64,000 nt of DNA. Origin: Streptomyces sp. NBC_01750 (GTDB taxonomy: Bacteria; Actinomycetota; Actinomycetes; Streptomycetales; Streptomycetaceae). Positions 9,901 to 19,068 of the stretch are shown one piece after another. The position numbers were made by a program, and so were the translations under genes. The stretch spans positions 8,434,001 to 8,498,000 of the forward strand of contig NZ_CP109137.1 in the NCBI RefSeq assembly GCF_035918095.1. Reading direction: 5' to 3'. The notes under the pieces are model-generated. The model had not been told where the DNA came from. It was given only the letters and a program-made list of their open reading frames with translations, and did no database searches. The first letter of the stretch is position 1. Every line of letters begins with the position of its first letter.

Positions 9901-12900
9901 GGCTGACCGACCATGCCGTCTTCGGCACCGTTCTGGTCCCCGGCACCGGGCTGCTCGAGCTCGCCCTTGCCGCCGCACAGCGCACCGGAGCCGCGGGAAT
10001 CGGCGAACTGACCATCCTGGAACCCCTCGTACTGCGCGACGCCGTCCGTCTCCAGGTCAAGGTCGCCGCCCCTGACGGCGGCACCAACCGCACCATCGAC
10101 ATCCACAGCCGCGCCGAAGACGCCCCCGACGGCGACTGGCGACACCACGCCACCGGCGAGCTGTTGTTGGAACACACCGCCGGGACCGATCCCGACCAGG
10201 CCGCCGAATTCGCCGAACTCGCCCAGTGGCCGGTCCCCGGCACCGAGCGCGTGCCGCTCGACGGCTTCTACGACAGTCTCGCCACTCTGGGCCTGGAGTA
10301 CGGCCCCGCCTTCCAGGGCCTGACCGAGCTGTGGCGCAAGGACGGCACGGCCTACGGGCTCGTCCGGCTCCCGGACGGGCTGACGGGACAGGCGTACGGA
10401 ATCCATCCGGCGCTCCTCGACGCCTCCCTGCACGGGCTCGCAGAACTCGCGGGGCCGGGGGAGGAGGGGGCCGAGCCGGGTGTTCTGCTGCCGTTCGAAT
10501 GGAGCGGGGTGCAATGCTGGGCGGTGGGAGGCACCACTCTCAGGGTGCGCCTCCAGCTCGACGGCGCGGGGGGTACCGCCCGTCTCTGGGCCGCCGACAC
10601 CGAGGGCAGGCCCGTCGCGCGGGCGCGGCGCCTCGAACTACGTGAGGCGACCCTCGGGCAGATTCGGTCCGGCGAACCGCTGGAGCATGTGTACGCCGTG
10701 GAGTTCCGGCCGCTGCGGGCGCTCGCCGCGGAGCCCATGTCCGGCCCGGTGTGGGTGCTCGGCGCGGCCGGTGGCTCGGCTGCCGCACTGCCGGCTGCCC
10801 TTGATGCGGAGCCCTTCGTCGACCTGGAAGCCCTGTTCGCGCACCTCGACGGCGGAAACGACGCCCCGCGCCGGCTGGTCGTGGACGCGACGGGCGGGCA
10901 GTCGGCAGACGGCTCGGCCGACGATGTACAGGCCGTCCGACAGGCCGTACTTGACGCGCTGAGCACCGCACAGCGGCTGCTTGCCGAGCCTAGGCTCGAA
11001 GCCGCCGAGCTTGTCTGGATCACCCGTGGCAGCGTGGCCGCCACCGACGACGACCGACTCGACGGCGCGGCGCACGCCGCCGTATGGGGACTGGTGCGTG
11101 CCATACGCGCCGAGCACCCGGACCGGGCCGTCCGCCTCGTGGACCTGGACACCGGCCTGGACACCGACCTGGACACCGACCTGGACACCGACCGGGACGT
11201 GATCGAGCAGGCGCTGTCGGCCTCCGGCGAGAACGAGATCGCCGTCCGTGACGGGAAGATTCTCGTAGCACGACTGGCACCGGTCACGGCCGGAGTCGTG
11301 GAAGCCGCCGGTGCCGCGGAACAGGCCGGCTCCGCGAGGGCGCTGGACCCGCACGGCTCCGTCCTCATCACCGGCGGCACCGGCGAGTTGGGACAACTGC
11401 TGGCCCACCACCTCGTCGGCGAGCACGGTGTGCGCCACCTGGTGCTCACCTCCCGTCGCGGACCGGACGCCCCCGGAGCGGACGACCTGGTACGAGAACT
11501 CCGCGCGGCCGGGGCCGGGACCGTACAGGTCCTCTCCTGCGACCTGGCCGAGCGGGACCAGGTGGCGGCCGTGCTGTCGACCCCCGCGCCCGAGCACCCG
11601 TGGACGGGTGTGTTCCATCTGGCCGGTGTCGTCGACGACGGCATGCTTGCGGACCAGGATGCGGAACGGTTCGACCGGGTACTGGCACCCAAGGTCGCGG
11701 GCGCCGTGCATCTGCGGGAGCTCACCGAGGAGACCGGCCTCAGCGCCTTCGTACTCTTCTCCTCCCTTTCCGGTGTCCTCGGCGGCCCCGGGCAGAGCAG
11801 CTACGCCTCGGCCAACGCCTATCTGGACGCCATGGCGGCCCGGATGCGCCGTGCAGGCCGCGCGGCCACCAGCCTTTCCTGGGGCATGTGGGAGCAGAGC
11901 GGTGCGGGCATGGCCTCGGACCTCGGTCAGGCCGACCTCGCGCGTATGCGCCGCCAGGGCGTCGGCGCCCTGTCCGCACGGCAGGGACTGCGGGCGCTGG
12001 ACGCCGCACTGGCCGGGACAAGCGCCCACCTCGTTCCGGTCCGCCTCGAACTGGCCGCACTCCAGCGCGCGGCGGACAAGGGCGCCGACGTTGCCGGGCT
12101 GCTGCGCGCTCTCGTACGCGTCCGGCCCCGCCGGGCCGACAGCGGAGCAGCCGGGTCCTCGGACCTCCGCGGCCGGCTGGCCGCACTCCCGCAGGAGCAG
12201 CGGCTGCGGACCCTGGTCCAGCTCGTACGGAGCGAGACCGCGGCGGTCGTGGGTGGTTCGGGCCCGGACGGAATCGGCGAGCAGCAGGTCTTCCAGGAGC
12301 TCGGCATGGACTCCATGACCTCGGTCGAGCTGCGCCGCCGCCTGTCCGCGGCGACCGGGCTGCCGCTGCCGTCCACTCTCGCCTTCGACTACCCCACGCC
12401 GACCGCCGTGGCGCAGCTGCTCCTTGAACGGCTGTCCCGCACCGCGCAGAAGCGGACCCCCACCCGTTCCGCCGACACCGGACATGTCACCGGCGAACCG
12501 CTCGCCGTGGTGTCGATGGCGTGCCGGCTGCCGGGCGGCATCGACACGCCGGAGGGCTTCTGGGATCTGCTGGCGTCGGGCGGCGATGCGATCGGGAGCT
12601 TCCCGGAGCGCTGGGACTCACTCGACGTGTACGACCCCGACCCTGAGGCCGTCGGCAAAAGCTACATCCGTTCCGGCGGATTCCTGGAGGACATCGAGCG
12701 TTTCGACGCGTCGTTCTTCGGTATCAGTCCGCGCGAGGCGGTGTCGATGGACCCGCAGCAGCGGCTGGTTCTCGAGGCGTCGTGGGAGGCGCTGGAGCGG
12801 GCGGGTGTGCGGTCCGAGGAACTGGTCGGCAGCCGGACCGGTGTGTATCTGGGCACGATGGGCTCCGACTACGGAAGCCAGGGCAACCTGGACACCCTCG

Positions 12901-15900
12901 ACGGCTACTTCGGCACCGGAAACGCCAGCAGTGTCCTGTCGGGGCGGGTGTCGTACGCGCTGGGTCTGCAAGGCCCGTGCATGACGGTCGACACGGCCTG
13001 CTCCTCCTCTCTTGTTTCCCTTCACCTGGCCGCGCAGGCGCTGCGGAGCGGCGAGTGCGAACTGGCTCTGGCGGGCGGCGTGACGGTGATGTCCACGCCG
13101 ACCCCGTTCGTGGAGTTCTCCCGGCTCAAGGGCCTGGCCGCCGACGGCCGGTGCAAGTCGTTCTCCGCGCTCTCCGACGGCACGGGCTGGTCCGAGGGGG
13201 TGGGTGTGCTGGTGCTCAAGCGGCTGTCTGCCGCGCAGCGCGACGGTGATCGGGTGCTTGCGGTGATCCGCGGCTCGGCGGTCAACCAGGACGGCCGGAG
13301 CCAGGGCCTGACCGCCCCCAACGGCCCCTCGCAGCAGCGGGTCGTGCGGGAGGCGCTGGAGGCGGCACGTCTGACCGCGGACGACATCGACGCGATCGAG
13401 GCGCACGGCACCGGTACGTCACTGGGCGACCCGATCGAGGCGGGCGCGCTGGCCGAGGTGTTCGGCCCCGGGCGCGACGCGCAGCGACCGGTCTTCCTGG
13501 GTTCGTCGAAGTCGAACATCGGCCACGCGCAGGCGGCAGCCGGTGTGGCCGGCGTGATCAAGATGGTGCTGGCGCTGCAGAACGAGAAGCTGCCCAAGAC
13601 TCTCCACGCCGATGAGCCTTCGCCGCTCATCGAGTGGGAGGACAGCGGCCTCCAGCTCCTGCAGGAAGCCCGGCCCTGGGCGCGGGAGGAGGGTCGTCCG
13701 CGTCGGGCGGGCGTTTCGTCGTTCGGTCTGAGCGGCACCAACGCGCACGTCGTACTGGAGGAAGCTCCGGCCGCCGAGAGTGCCGCCGCCGTTGCGGACG
13801 CCGAACCCACTTCCGGCGTGCCGGTGGTGGTGTCGGGTCAGAGCGAGGGGGCGTTGCGGGAGCAGGCCGGCCGCTGGGCGTTGTGGCTGGAGAAGTATGC
13901 GGGTGTGCCGTTGGCGGGTGTGGCGGTGACGGCGGCCCTTCACCGGACGCATTTCGAGCAGCGGGCGAGTGTCACTGCCGACTCGGTGGCTGAGTTGGTG
14001 GATGGGCTGCGGGCGGTGGCTGAGGGTGTGCCGCATGCGGGTGTGGTCGAAGGCGCTGCGTCGGCTGGGGGTGAGCTGGCGGTGTTGTTCACCGGGCAGG
14101 GCAGTCAGCGGATCGGTATGGGGCGTGAGCTGTATCAGTCGTTCCCGGTGTTCCGGCAGGTCTTCGACGAGGTGTGTGGTGCTCTGGAGCCGCATCTGCG
14201 GATGCCGTTGACCGGGGTGGTCTTCGCGGATGCGGACAGTGATGCTGCTGCGTTGGTTCATCAGACGGAGTTTGCGCAGCCTGCGTTGTTTGCGTTCGAG
14301 GTGGCGTTGTTCCGGTTGTGGCAGTCGTTCGGTGTGGAGCCGGAGGCGGTTGCGGGGCATTCGGTGGGTGAGCTGGTTGCTGCGCATGTGGCGGGTGTGC
14401 TGAGTCTGGCGGATGCTGCGCGGTTGGTGGCTGCGCGGGGCCGGCTGATGCAGGGTTGTGAGCCGGGCGGGGTGATGGTGTCGTTGGAGGCCTCGGAGGC
14501 TGAGGTCGTGGCGGTGCTGGCGGGGGCCGGGGGCCGGGTGTCCATCGGTGGGCTGAACGGGCCGGCGCAGACGGTGGTCAGTGGTGATGAGGCGGCGGTC
14601 GCGGTGCTGGTGGAGCATTTCACCGGTCTGGGGCGCAGGACCCGTCGTCTGGAGGTGTCGCACGCCTTCCACAGTGCGCATATGGATTCGATGCTCACCG
14701 ATTATGCGGCTGTGGCGGCCAGTTGCTCGTTTGCGGCGCCGCGGATGTCGCTGGTGTCGAGTGTTGACGGTTCTGTCATGGGGTCGGGTCTTGCTGCGGG
14801 TGAGGGGGTGCGTGATCCGCGGTACTGGGTGCGTCAGGTTCGGGAGGCGGTCCGGTTCCTGGATGTGGTGCGGACGTTGGAGAGTTCTGGGATCGGCCGT
14901 TTTCTGGAGTGCGGTCCGGCCCCGGTGCTGTCGGCGATGGCGGCGGGCTGTGTCACCGGGGAGGGTGCGGTTTTTGTCGCTTCGCAGTCGCAGCGTGGGG
15001 GTGATCAGGCTGATGAGAGCCGGGACATGTTCCGGGCGGTGGGCATTCTGCACACCCATGGGCAGAGTCTGGACTTCACGCGGATCGTGCCGCCCGGCAG
15101 CACCGGCGCACCGGTCGGCCTGCCCACCTACGCCTTCCAGCGCGAGCATTACTGGAGTGAGCCGGTCTCGGTATCGACCGATGTGACCTCGGCCGGTCTC
15201 GAGTCGCCGGAGCATCCGTGGCTGGGCGCGGCGACGATGCTCGCGGGTGACGAGGGTCATCTGTTCACCGGCCGGCTCTCTGCCGCCGACCAGCCCTGGC
15301 TGACCGACCATGCCGTCTTCGGCACCGTTCTGGTCCCCGGCACCGGGCTGCTCGAGCTCGCCCTCGCCGCCGCACAGCGCACCGGAGCCGCGGGAATCGG
15401 CGAACTGACCATCCTGGAACCCCTCGTACTGCGCGACGCCGTCCGTCTCCAGGTCAAGGTCGCCGCCCCTGACGGCGGCACCAACCGCACCATCGACATC
15501 CACAGCCGCCCGGACAACACACAGGACGCAGCGGCCTGGACCCTGCACGCCACCGGTGAACTGACGGACGAGCGCGGCGCGGCACCGTCTGCCGCCGCCC
15601 TCGCCGAACTCGCCCAGTGGCCGGTCCCCGGCACCGAGCGCGTGCCGCTCGACGGCTTCTACGACGGGCTGTTCGACCAGGGCCTGGAGTACGGCCCCGC
15701 GTTCCAGGGCCTGACCGAGCTGTGGCGCAAGGACGGCACGGCCTACGGACTCGTCCGGCTCCCGGACGGGCTCGAGCCGGGCGACTACGGCATCCATCCG
15801 GCCCTTCTGGACGCCTGCCTGCACACCCTCGCCGCCACCGGCGGGCAGGACGAGGATCAGGACCCCTCAAGTGTCCTGCTGCCGTTCGCCTGGTCCGGCG

Positions 15901-18900
15901 TCGAGCTGCACGCGTCGGGTGCCACCGAGATCCGGGTACGTGTCGAACTCACCGGTGAATCGTCGGCGACCGTACTGGCGGCCGACACCACCGGCACACC
16001 GGTCGCGGGCGTCACGGGTCTCGAAGTGCGGCGGGCCGACTCCGAGCAGCTACGGATCCCGGACGACACCGACAGTGGCACGGATCACCTCTATCAGGTG
16101 GAGTATCAGCCGCGGCAGCTGCCCGACGCGGGTCAGGACGAGCCGGCCCCCTCGGGAACCCCGCTGGTCCTCGGCCACGACGGTGTCGTATCGCGTCTCC
16201 TCGGCGTCCAGGCGGTCGCCGATCTGCACGCCGTCCTGGATCCGGGAGCGGGCGAGCCGGGTCTGATCATCGTCGATCTGACGGCGCCGATGACTTCCCC
16301 GCCGGGCGGGGAGGGCGTCGCGGACCTGGCGCGGAACTCCGCGGTCGGTGCGCTGGAATGGCTTCAGAGTTTCCTGGACGATCCGCGTTTCGAGCGTACG
16401 GAAGTGGTCTGGGTGACCCGGGAGGCCGTCGCTGCCGGGCCCGCCGACGCGGTGTCCGCTCTCGCCGAGGCGCCGCTGTGGGGTCTGGTGCGCGTAGCGC
16501 GCGCCGAGCACCCTGAGCGGAATCTGCGGCTGCTGGACATCGGTCCGGACGAGCCGGAGCGCGCCCTGCTGCTGCGGGCGCTGGCCGCGCACTCCGAGCC
16601 GGAGCTGGTGCTGCGCGCCGAGGAAGCGCTGGTCCCACGGCTGGTGCGGACGTCGGGTGCTTCTGCTTCCGGCACGCCGGTGCTGCCTGCGGACAACGAC
16701 TCGTGGTACCTGGACATCGAGGAAAAGGGGCGGCTCGACACGTTCGTGTTCCGGTCCGCGCCCAGCGCCGAGCTGCCCGAGGGACATGTACGGGTGCGGA
16801 TCCAGGCCGCGGGCATGAACTTCCGCGACGTACTCAACGCGCTGGACATGGTGCACGCGCCGAAGCTCGGACTCGAATGCTCCGGCACCGTCCTGGAGGC
16901 CGCGCCCGGCGTCACCGGGCTCCGGCCGGGCGACCGCGTGATGGGCCTTGCCGTGGGGACGTTCGGCACCGAAGTCACCGTCGATGCGCGCTGGATGGTG
17001 CGAATACCGGACTCGCTCACCTTCGCGCAGGCGGCGACCATGCCGCTGGCGTACCTCACCGCGTACTACGCCTTCACCGAGCTCGGTGATCTGCGCGCGG
17101 GGGAGAAGGTGCTGATCCACGCGGCCGCGGGCGGTGTCGGCATGGCGGCCGTGCAACTGGCACAGCACATAGGGGCCGAGGTGTACGGCACGGCCAGTGC
17201 CCGCAAGTGGCCCGCCCTGCGTGAACTGGGGCTCGCCGACGACCACATCGCCTCCTCGCGTGACACCGGGTTCGCCGGTGCCTGGCTGCCGGCCACCGGC
17301 GGCCGGGGCGTGGATCTCGTACTCAACGCGCTGACCGGCGAGTTCGTGGATGCGTCGCTGAGCCTGCTGCCCGGTGGCGGACGGTTCCTGGAGATGGGCA
17401 AGACCGATGTGCGCGACGCCGGCGAAGTCGCCGTCGCGTATCCCGGTGTCGCCTACCAGGCGTTCGACCTCATCGAGAGCGGTGAGGACCGCATCCAGGA
17501 CATGCTGGTCGCGCTCGTCGGGCTGCTGGAGCAGGGGGCCATCGCCCCGCTGCCGTACAAGGCCTTCGACGTACGCGAGGCACCCACGGCCTTCCGGCTG
17601 ATGGCCCAGGGGCGCAGCACCGGCAAGTTCGTCCTCAGCGTCCCGCGCGCGATGTCCCCCGACGGCAGTGCGCTGCTGACCGGCGGCACCGGTGAACTCG
17701 GCCGGATGGTCGCGCATCACCTGGTGCGCGAACACCGGGTGCGCCATCTCGTGCTGACCTCGCGCCGGGGCCCGGACGCGCCCGGCACGCCCGAGCTGGT
17801 GCGTGAGCTCGAAGAAGCGGGCGCCGCGAGTGTGCGGGTGGTGGCCTGCGACGTGTCGCGGCGCGCGGACATCGCCCGGGTGGTCGAGGAGACCCACGCG
17901 GACCACCCGCTGACCGCGGTCGTTCACCTGGCCGCCGTACTGGACGACGGTGTCGTACTGAACCAGAGCGCGGAGCGTTTCACCCGCGTGCTGGAGCCGA
18001 AGATCGCGGGCGCCGTCCATCTCCACGAGCTGACCGAGCATCTGGACCTCGCCGCGTTCGTGCTGTTCTCCTCCGCCGCAGGCACGCTGGGCGCGCCGGG
18101 ACAGTGCAACTACGCGGCGGGCAACGTGTTCCTCGACGCGCTTGCCGCGCACCGGCGCAGCCGGGGGCTTCCGGCGCTGAGTCTGGCCTGGGGCCTGTGG
18201 CAGCAGGCGGGCACCGGGATGACCGCGGGGCTCGACGAGGCAGAGCTCGGCCGGCTGCGCCGGCAGGGTTCGCAGGCGCTCTCCGCCCAGGAGGGCATCG
18301 GTCTGCTCGGGGTCTCGCTGGGCCTGCCGCAGGCACATCTGGTGCCGATCAAGATCGACAAGGCCGGATTGCAGCGTGAGGCTGCGGGCGTGCCGCCGCT
18401 GCTGAGCGCCCTGGTACGGCCCAGGCCGCGGCGCGCGACGGCCGTGCAGCAGAGCGGAGCGTTCACCGAGCGTCTCGCCGCGCTGCCGGCGGCCGAGCAG
18501 GTCGCCTCGCTGCTGCGCTCCGTGCAGGACGAGGTGGCGGGCGTGCTGGGGCTGCGCGGCGACGCCGTGATCGAGGCGGACAGTCCGCTGCGCGAGCTGG
18601 GCTGGGACTCGCTGATGGCCGTCGAGCTGCGCAACCGTCTCTCCGCGCTCGCGCGGGTGACACTGCCGTCCACCCTGACCTTCGACTATCCGACCCCGCG
18701 GGCCATCGCCGAGCTGCTGCATGTGCGGCTGGCCCTGGGTACCCCCACGACGACGGACACACCACCGACCGATCCCCGGGAGCAGGCCGAGTGGGCTCTG
18801 GGCCGGATATCGCCCCAGCAGCTCCAGCACAGCGGGCTGCTGGCCCAGCTGCTCGAACTCGCCCGGCCGCAGGCCGAGAACGGCGCGACGGCCGGCACGG

Positions 18901-18986
18901 CCATCGACGTCATGCAGGCCGCCGGGGAACTGACGGACGACGAGATGGACCGGGCGCTGGACGCGGTCCTCGGCGACACGGTGTGA
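6984..18986 (+). CDS. Modular type I polyketide synthase, two modules (KS-AT-DH-KR-ACP, KS-AT-DH-ER-KR-ACP)
   Basis: A 4000-residue PKS. Residues 1-33 look like an N-terminal coiled-coil docking helix. Module 1: KS (Cys 208), AT (GHSVGE, Ser 661; HAFH 761-764, malonyl-type), DH (His 977, Asp 1146), KR (VDD, B-type) and ACP (Ser 1777). Module 2: KS (Cys about 2006), malonyl-type AT (HAFH about 2560), DH (His about 2776), ER (about 3250-3550 with HAAAGGVGMA near 3380), KR (LDD) and ACP (Ser 3876). A C-terminal docking tail follows. The modules should add an unsaturated and a fully reduced acetate unit. In the ER, the usual Tyr before the LGxE stretch appears as Val (DMVHAPKLG). There is no thioesterase, and no KS with a matching N-terminal dock follows in the window, so the chain goes to a protein outside or to the C-domain protein at 24452. 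The AT regions of the two modules are nearly identical DNA. Confidence 0.97.
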   Translation: MSGSDVKKLESHLRRATTALLNSEKALGAERASRTEPIAVVSMACRLPGGIDTPEGFWELLASGGDAIGTFPERWRGLDLFDPDPEAEGKSYGQEGGFLADAHVERFDASFFGISPREAVSMDPQQRLVLEASWEALERAGVRSEELVGSRTGVYLGTMNSDYGDVRGNDLTSLDGYVGTGKASSILSGRVSYALGLQGPCMTVDTACSSSLVSIHLAAQALRSGECEVALAGGVTVMSTPALFVEFSRLKAMAPDGRCKSFSAHSDGAGWSEGVGVLVLKRLSAAQRDGDRILAVVRGSAVNQDGRSQGLTAPNGPSQRRVIQDALAAARLTADDIDAIEAHGTGTSLGDPIEAGALAEVFGPGRDAQRPVFLGSSKSNIGHAQAAAGVVGVIKTILALQNDTLPKTLHAEEPSPLIEWEESGLQLLQEARPWTREEGRPRRAGVSSFGLSGTNAHVIVEEAPVRDGGEAAEAVAEGPYPVVVSGRDVGALREQAGRWASWLDNHAGVPLAGVAVTAALHRTHFEQRASVTADSVAELVDGLRAVAEGVPHAGVVEGAALAGGELAVLFTGQGSQRIGMGRELYQSFPVFRQVFDEVCGALEPHLRMPLTGVVFADADSDAAALVHQTEFAQPALFAFEVALFRLWQSFGVEPEAVAGHSVGELVAAHVAGVLSLADAARLVAARGRLMQGCEPGGVMVSLEASEAEVVAVLEGAGGRVSIGGLNGPAQTVVSGDEAAVAVLVEHFTGLGRRTRRLEVSHAFHSAHMDSMLADYAAVAASCSFAAPRTSLVSSVDGSVMGSGLAAGEGVRDPRYWVRQVREAVRFLDVVRTLESSGIGRFLECGPAPVLSAMAAGCVTGEGAVFVASQSQRGGDQADESRDMFRAVGILHTHGQSLDFTRIVPPGSTTAPVGLPTYAFQREHYWSGPVSVSTDVTSAGLESPEHPWLGAATMLAGDEGHLFTGRLSAADQPWLTDHAVFGTVLVPGTGLLELALAAAQRTGAAGIGELTILEPLVLRDAVRLQVKVAAPDGGTNRTIDIHSRAEDAPDGDWRHHATGELLLEHTAGTDPDQAAEFAELAQWPVPGTERVPLDGFYDSLATLGLEYGPAFQGLTELWRKDGTAYGLVRLPDGLTGQAYGIHPALLDASLHGLAELAGPGEEGAEPGVLLPFEWSGVQCWAVGGTTLRVRLQLDGAGGTARLWAADTEGRPVARARRLELREATLGQIRSGEPLEHVYAVEFRPLRALAAEPMSGPVWVLGAAGGSAAALPAALDAEPFVDLEALFAHLDGGNDAPRRLVVDATGGQSADGSADDVQAVRQAVLDALSTAQRLLAEPRLEAAELVWITRGSVAATDDDRLDGAAHAAVWGLVRAIRAEHPDRAVRLVDLDTGLDTDLDTDLDTDRDVIEQALSASGENEIAVRDGKILVARLAPVTAGVVEAAGAAEQAGSARALDPHGSVLITGGTGELGQLLAHHLVGEHGVRHLVLTSRRGPDAPGADDLVRELRAAGAGTVQVLSCDLAERDQVAAVLSTPAPEHPWTGVFHLAGVVDDGMLADQDAERFDRVLAPKVAGAVHLRELTEETGLSAFVLFSSLSGVLGGPGQSSYASANAYLDAMAARMRRAGRAATSLSWGMWEQSGAGMASDLGQADLARMRRQGVGALSARQGLRALDAALAGTSAHLVPVRLELAALQRAADKGADVAGLLRALVRVRPRRADSGAAGSSDLRGRLAALPQEQRLRTLVQLVRSETAAVVGGSGPDGIGEQQVFQELGMDSMTSVELRRRLSAATGLPLPSTLAFDYPTPTAVAQLLLERLSRTAQKRTPTRSADTGHVTGEPLAVVSMACRLPGGIDTPEGFWDLLASGGDAIGSFPERWDSLDVYDPDPEAVGKSYIRSGGFLEDIERFDASFFGISPREAVSMDPQQRLVLEASWEALERAGVRSEELVGSRTGVYLGTMGSDYGSQGNLDTLDGYFGTGNASSVLSGRVSYALGLQGPCMTVDTACSSSLVSLHLAAQALRSGECELALAGGVTVMSTPTPFVEFSRLKGLAADGRCKSFSALSDGTGWSEGVGVLVLKRLSAAQRDGDRVLAVIRGSAVNQDGRSQGLTAPNGPSQQRVVREALEAARLTADDIDAIEAHGTGTSLGDPIEAGALAEVFGPGRDAQRPVFLGSSKSNIGHAQAAAGVAGVIKMVLALQNEKLPKTLHADEPSPLIEWEDSGLQLLQEARPWAREEGRPRRAGVSSFGLSGTNAHVVLEEAPAAESAAAVADAEPTSGVPVVVSGQSEGALREQAGRWALWLEKYAGVPLAGVAVTAALHRTHFEQRASVTADSVAELVDGLRAVAEGVPHAGVVEGAASAGGELAVLFTGQGSQRIGMGRELYQSFPVFRQVFDEVCGALEPHLRMPLTGVVFADADSDAAALVHQTEFAQPALFAFEVALFRLWQSFGVEPEAVAGHSVGELVAAHVAGVLSLADAARLVAARGRLMQGCEPGGVMVSLEASEAEVVAVLAGAGGRVSIGGLNGPAQTVVSGDEAAVAVLVEHFTGLGRRTRRLEVSHAFHSAHMDSMLTDYAAVAASCSFAAPRMSLVSSVDGSVMGSGLAAGEGVRDPRYWVRQVREAVRFLDVVRTLESSGIGRFLECGPAPVLSAMAAGCVTGEGAVFVASQSQRGGDQADESRDMFRAVGILHTHGQSLDFTRIVPPGSTGAPVGLPTYAFQREHYWSEPVSVSTDVTSAGLESPEHPWLGAATMLAGDEGHLFTGRLSAADQPWLTDHAVFGTVLVPGTGLLELALAAAQRTGAAGIGELTILEPLVLRDAVRLQVKVAAPDGGTNRTIDIHSRPDNTQDAAAWTLHATGELTDERGAAPSAAALAELAQWPVPGTERVPLDGFYDGLFDQGLEYGPAFQGLTELWRKDGTAYGLVRLPDGLEPGDYGIHPALLDACLHTLAATGGQDEDQDPSSVLLPFAWSGVELHASGATEIRVRVELTGESSATVLAADTTGTPVAGVTGLEVRRADSEQLRIPDDTDSGTDHLYQVEYQPRQLPDAGQDEPAPSGTPLVLGHDGVVSRLLGVQAVADLHAVLDPGAGEPGLIIVDLTAPMTSPPGGEGVADLARNSAVGALEWLQSFLDDPRFERTEVVWVTREAVAAGPADAVSALAEAPLWGLVRVARAEHPERNLRLLDIGPDEPERALLLRALAAHSEPELVLRAEEALVPRLVRTSGASASGTPVLPADNDSWYLDIEEKGRLDTFVFRSAPSAELPEGHVRVRIQAAGMNFRDVLNALDMVHAPKLGLECSGTVLEAAPGVTGLRPGDRVMGLAVGTFGTEVTVDARWMVRIPDSLTFAQAATMPLAYLTAYYAFTELGDLRAGEKVLIHAAAGGVGMAAVQLAQHIGAEVYGTASARKWPALRELGLADDHIASSRDTGFAGAWLPATGGRGVDLVLNALTGEFVDASLSLLPGGGRFLEMGKTDVRDAGEVAVAYPGVAYQAFDLIESGEDRIQDMLVALVGLLEQGAIAPLPYKAFDVREAPTAFRLMAQGRSTGKFVLSVPRAMSPDGSALLTGGTGELGRMVAHHLVREHRVRHLVLTSRRGPDAPGTPELVRELEEAGAASVRVVACDVSRRADIARVVEETHADHPLTAVVHLAAVLDDGVVLNQSAERFTRVLEPKIAGAVHLHELTEHLDLAAFVLFSSAAGTLGAPGQCNYAAGNVFLDALAAHRRSRGLPALSLAWGLWQQAGTGMTAGLDEAELGRLRRQGSQALSAQEGIGLLGVSLGLPQAHLVPIKIDKAGLQREAAGVPPLLSALVRPRPRRATAVQQSGAFTERLAALPAAEQVASLLRSVQDEVAGVLGLRGDAVIEADSPLRELGWDSLMAVELRNRLSALARVTLPSTLTFDYPTPRAIAELLHVRLALGTPTTTDTPPTDPREQAEWALGRISPQQLQHSGLLAQLLELARPQAENGATAGTAIDVMQAAGELTDDEMDRALDAVLGDTV
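8502..10112 (+). repeat. 1611-bp near-identical direct repeat, copy 1 (AT plus start of DH, module 1)
   Basis: This stretch matches 13899-15509 at a constant offset of 5397 bases with only scattered substitutions. It begins in the KS-AT linker, spans the malonyl-type AT and ends inside the DH. Its first two thirds use many G/T-ending codons (gtg, ttg, gct), unlike the C-rich codons of the flanking KS and KR and of the AT in the upstream PKS. Confidence 0.9.
13899..15509 (+). repeat. 1611-bp near-identical direct repeat, copy 2 (AT plus start of DH, module 2)
   Basis: Partner of 8502-10112, same length and no indels seen. Differences are mostly single bases, with a small cluster near 14050-14065. 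Downstream of 15509 the two DH domains diverge at once, which marks a sharp recombination or conversion border. Confidence 0.9.
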
Positions 18987-18996
18987 CCACCGAAAG

Positions 18997-19026
18997 GCAC
19001 GGCCGGGCCCGCGAGGCCCGGCGTGC
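18997..19026 (+). terminator. Hairpin after the PKS genes
   Basis: Arms 18997-19009 and 19015-19026 pair over 12-13 bases with one extra G, with a 5-base loop. There is no clear T-run. It lies between the PKS stop (18986) and the MFS gene, so it may be a terminator or an attenuating or mRNA-stabilising hairpin. Confidence 0.5.
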
Positions 19027-19044
19027 GACCGAACCCCCCATAAA

Positions 19045-19056
19045 TAGCGAACGCTA
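19045..19056. promoter_or_regulatory. Short inverted repeat before the MFS gene, possible operator
   Basis: TAGCGAACGCTA has perfect 5-base arms around AA and sits just upstream of the AGGAG ribosome site of the exporter gene. Short dyads of this kind are typical of TetR-family operators at efflux genes. No regulator gene is adjacent; the nearest TetR gene is at 36401 and its own upstream dyads have a different sequence. Confidence 0.3.
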
Positions 19057-19068
19057 GGAGCTGATTCA

